Positions 61,900 through 64,000 of a stretch of 64,000 nt of DNA are shown piece by piece. A program made the position numbers and the translations under genes. The stretch lies in NCBI GenBank assembly GCA_029983695.1, contig JASBZB010000008.1:1-64000 (forward strand). Reading direction: 5' to 3'. The notes beneath the pieces were generated by a model. It saw only the letters and a program-made list of their open reading frames with translations. It did no database searches and was not told the origin of the DNA. This DNA comes from Lutispora sp003527145. Lineage in GTDB: Bacteria; Bacillota; Clostridia; Lutisporales; Lutisporaceae. How positions within the stretch are numbered: position 1 is the first letter of the stretch; the number at the start of each line of letters is the position of its first letter.

Positions 61900-63104
61900 T
61901 AAATAAAAAAAAGGAGCTTATTAAGAAGTTTTTTCCGGACAAGGAAAGGACACCAGTAAAGGCGGTGGGAAAAGCAATGGGAATTGAGAATTACAAAAGA
62001 GGTATATTGAGCGGACTAGAGAAAATGAAAAATAATAACATAGAAGAACGAGGGGTTAGTGGAAACACAGTATTAGATATAGTTGATTCAAAGGAGATAC
62101 AACCATTTAACTATTCAACTGTTGATGAGGACACAGCATGCTTTTTACAGGACAAGGCTAATCGCATTATAGAAATAAGAATAAAATCGGTTATGGCCTT
62201 AGGTAAAGAATTTAAGGAAGCCCAGGAAAGGCTCGCAAGTCATGATAAAAATAAAGGAACATTTCAAGCTTGGGTAAAGTCCTTAGGCTTCGATCCAAAG
62301 ACGGCATATAATTATATTAACGGTTTTATGTATGTTATGGAAAATTTCCATAACATCGAAGACGCTGAAAAAATGCAACCGTCACTTTTATTTGCTATCT
62401 CAAAGCCGTCTGCTCCCAAGGAACTACAGGAAGCTGCCATAGCCGGAGATATTACTACACACAAGCAATATAAGGAACTTGAAGAAAAGTTAAAAGAAGC
62501 ACAGAAGGAAGCCTTAGAGGCAAAAGCCAAGGCCGAAACGGAGCGTAATGCATGGCAAAGAATCAATGAAAGCTATAACAGGCTGGAAAAGAAAAATCAT
62601 GAACACTACGAGAAAGCCAGGGAGCTTGAAAAGGAATTGAAGGCGGCTAAGGAACAGTTACTTGAAGCTCAATCCTCCGGAGATAGCGAGGAAGTAGAAA
62701 GATTAAAACAGCTGCTCCAGGATACAGAAAACGAGCTGGAGGATTCAAAGAAGAAAGTAGAAGAGTTGGAACTGGAATCCGAATCAGGCAGCGGTGATAG
62801 CAGCAATAAAATTGTGACAGCTGTAGTGGATAAAATACCTGATGAGGTCATGGAGGAGTTGGCTGAACTCAGAAGCCGAAGCGAATTGATTGAAGCATCT
62901 GTAGAAGTAAAAATATTAGTAAAGGAATTGAATAACAATATTTTGAGCTTGGGTAAGAAGCTGTCAACCGTAGAATATAAGGATATGGTTACTATAACGA
63001 AATATAGGTCTTATATAGAGCCTATAAAGGAGAGCATGATGCTTCTGAAGAAGGTTTCACTTGAAAATCTGGAAATAGATCTATTCGACTTTATAAAAGA
63101 TTAG
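61896..63104 (+). CDS. DUF3102 protein, partner of ParA
   Basis: 402 residues. The N-terminus is basic; residues about 85-150 form the DUF3102 domain (IIEIRIKSVMALGKEFKEAQ then FQAWVKSLGFDPKTAYNYIN, a helix-turn-helix). A long coiled coil (residues 180-300) follows. DUF3102 proteins occur beside ParA on plasmids and ICEs and probably bind DNA in place of ParB. The start is TTG 61896, overlapping the parA stop. Its stop lies inside the following terminator. Confidence 0.82.
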   Translation: MINKKKELIKKFFPDKERTPVKAVGKAMGIENYKRGILSGLEKMKNNNIEERGVSGNTVLDIVDSKEIQPFNYSTVDEDTACFLQDKANRIIEIRIKSVMALGKEFKEAQERLASHDKNKGTFQAWVKSLGFDPKTAYNYINGFMYVMENFHNIEDAEKMQPSLLFAISKPSAPKELQEAAIAGDITTHKQYKELEEKLKEAQKEALEAKAKAETERNAWQRINESYNRLEKKNHEHYEKARELEKELKAAKEQLLEAQSSGDSEEVERLKQLLQDTENELEDSKKKVEELELESESGSGDSSNKIVTAVVDKIPDEVMEELAELRSRSELIEASVEVKILVKELNNNILSLGKKLSTVEYKDMVTITKYRSYIEPIKESMMLLKKVSLENLEIDLFDFIKD

Positions 63105-63122
63105 AAAGCCTAGTCTTTTTTT
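63098..63122 (+). terminator. Terminator of the parA operon
   Basis: AGATTAG-aaagc-CTAGTCT stem (one G-T pair) overlapping the stop codon, followed by TTTTTTT. Confidence 0.82.
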
Positions 63123-63195
63123 ATTGCCTTTATTGTAATAGTACAAAGTTAGCATGGCATAGGAATAATTGAAATGTTTATAAGGGGGTAATGTC

Positions 63196-63327
63196 ATGAA
63201 TAAGCAGACTCAGACTATTAAAGTGAGTAGAGTATTTACAAAGAAATTTACATTAGAAGAATTGTTGAAAGAAATAATCCTAAGCAAATTAAAGGCTTCC
63301 ATGGCAGCTACTACAGTGCAAAAGTAG
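63196..63327 (+). CDS. 43-residue protein preceding the recombinase
   Basis: MNKQTQTIKVSRVFTKKFTL, then EELLKEIILSKLKASMAA. Start follows AAGGGGGTAATGTC. It ends six bases before the recombinase start, so they are co-transcribed. It may assist recombination or be a vestigial gene. Confidence 0.5.
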   Translation: MNKQTQTIKVSRVFTKKFTLEELLKEIILSKLKASMAATTVQK

Positions 63328-63333
63328 TTTTAT

Positions 63334-64000
63334 ATGAGAGCTGCAATTTATATCAGGGTTTCTTCAATAAATGAGTCTCAAGATACATCGATAGAAAACC
63401 AGGAAGCAATGCTTAGGAAAGAAGTAGAAAGCAGAAATTGGACATTAAGCGAAGAAAATATATACATTGAAAGAGAAACAGGAACCTCTTTTTCCAGAAA
63501 TGAAATGGAGAGATTACTGGAGGATGCTAAACTGAAAAAATTTGATGTCGTGCTAACTAAGTCTATTTCTCGATTTGGCAGAAATCAGAGAGAGTTGCTT
63601 GAAGCCATAGAGATACTTGATGAAAATGATATTAGGTTTATTGAATTTGAGAAAAACATAGACACAGGAAAGGATAGATCCCTTTTAGGTTTATATGCTT
63701 GGCTAGCTGAAAATGAAAGCCGACAAAAAAGTGAGAGCATTAAACTGACTATCAGAAAGAAGCAAGAGAGGGGAGAATTTATTGGGGGAAGACCTCCTTA
63801 CGGATATATAAGAGATCCCCAGAACAAAAATAAGCTGATTATCGCCGGCGATGAAACCACAGAGACAGTCAAAAGAATCTATGAATTATATATCCAGGGA
63901 TATGGTTATAAAGCCATAGCCGGTATTCTGACGGATGATAAAATACCTCCTCCCAGAGCAGATATGTATAATAGGAAAAGCAATGATGCATGGAATTTTT
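63334..64000 (+). CDS. Large serine recombinase (partial)
   Basis: The first 222 residues are present. The resolvase domain starts MRAAIYIRVSSINESQDTSI, with the catalytic Ser in RVSS near residue 10; VLTKSISRFGRN and WLAENESRQKSESIKLTI are the usual E-helix and linker blocks. GGRPPYGY begins the recombinase domain. This is the TndX/TnpX-like group that integrates and excises conjugative elements. It continues beyond the window; the attachment site should lie soon after it. Confidence 0.92.
   Translation, partial: MRAAIYIRVSSINESQDTSIENQEAMLRKEVESRNWTLSEENIYIERETGTSFSRNEMERLLEDAKLKKFDVVLTKSISRFGRNQRELLEAIEILDENDIRFIEFEKNIDTGKDRSLLGLYAWLAENESRQKSESIKLTIRKKQERGEFIGGRPPYGYIRDPQNKNKLIIAGDETTETVKRIYELYIQGYGYKAIAGILTDDKIPPPRADMYNRKSNDAWNF

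Larger units (their letters stand above)
10455..64000. mobile_element. Probable integrated conjugative element (right end outside window)
   Basis: The left limit is placed where the deacetylase gene at 9947 loses similarity. Within it are a relaxase, coupling protein and VirB-like secretion genes, a Toprim primase, ParA, phage-type repressor pairs, a BRO protein, accessory cassettes and, at the far right, a large serine recombinase, which in Tn5397-type elements lies at the right end. The broken target gene at one end and recombinase near the other are consistent with one element of more than 53 kb. The alternative is a smaller element starting after the Tad operon at about 18.2 kb. No attachment repeats can be checked because the right junction is not present. 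Confidence 0.55.

Noticed and set aside
1..64000. CRISPR arrays, tRNA or rRNA genes
   Set aside because: I found no regularly spaced repeats and no tRNA-like or rRNA sequence on reading through; small tRNAs could still be missed without a search tool.

Overview
The window looks like low-GC, endospore-forming Clostridia (Firmicutes). Supporting signs are two alpha/beta-type small acid-soluble spore proteins, a PdaB-like sporulation deacetylase, a DUF4364 protein, a valine T-box leader in front of valS, lipoprotein signal peptides, strong GGAGG ribosome binding sites and frequent TTG/GTG starts.

Chromosomal part (1 to about 10,455): an ABC transporter of the nitrate/sulfonate/thiamine-precursor type (ATPase cut by the window edge, plus binding lipoprotein), pgsA, T-box + valS, folC, DUF4364, two SASP genes, a polysaccharide deacetylase lipoprotein, a CBS-domain protein, and a polysaccharide deacetylase gene that is broken off about 60% of the way through its domain. 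Two related MITE-like inverted-repeat elements lie in this part, one between the T-box terminator and valS.

Probable integrated conjugative element (about 10,455 to beyond 64,000): the broken deacetylase gene is the best left junction visible, and a large serine recombinase (63,334 to the window end) is the best right-end marker. In between, in order: (a) a nine- or ten-gene Tad/Flp-like pilus operon (10.5-18.2 kb) ending in an HD-GYP protein; (b) a patchwork (18.2-23.9 kb) of unknown membrane proteins, coiled-coil paralogues, a BRO-type antirepressor, its truncated copy, a TxpA-like type I toxin with a convergent small RNA, and a small excisionase-like HTH protein; (c) a three-SLH-domain protein and a 1772-residue secreted protein (24-30.4 kb); (d) a cargo cassette of an Sll1717-type P-loop ATPase, a DUF6414 protein and a Clp-like AAA+ ATPase (30.9-34.5 kb); (e) a Toprim primase-like protein, a coiled-coil protein and two tandem Fic proteins (34.6-37.5 kb); (f) a candidate oriT, a MobC-like protein, relaxase, coupling protein and a Gram-positive type IV secretion set (VirB2-, VirB6-, PrgI/VirB3-, VirB4- and M23 peptidase-like) followed by a third, catalytically degenerate Fic fold, an SSB-like protein and a possible replication protein (37.5-51.1 kb); (g) a likely defence cassette of XRE regulator, sce7726 nuclease-like protein, Beta-family protein and dGTPase (51.6-55.0 kb); (h) a phage-style control and maintenance region with two divergent XRE repressor pairs, small proteins, a GGDEF diguanylate cyclase, ParA, a DUF3102 protein and the serine recombinase (55.1-64.0 kb).

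How it may work together: the relaxase, oriT, coupling protein and VirB-like proteins would move the element; ParA, DUF3102 and the SSB-like protein would maintain it during transfer; the XRE pairs and BRO protein would control the switch; the recombinase would integrate and excise it. The Tad pilus, SLH protein and giant secreted protein could provide cell-surface contact, and the element carries both a c-di-GMP synthase and an HD-GYP protein that could tune that surface state. The element boundaries and these links are inference; the gene identities rest on visible motifs.
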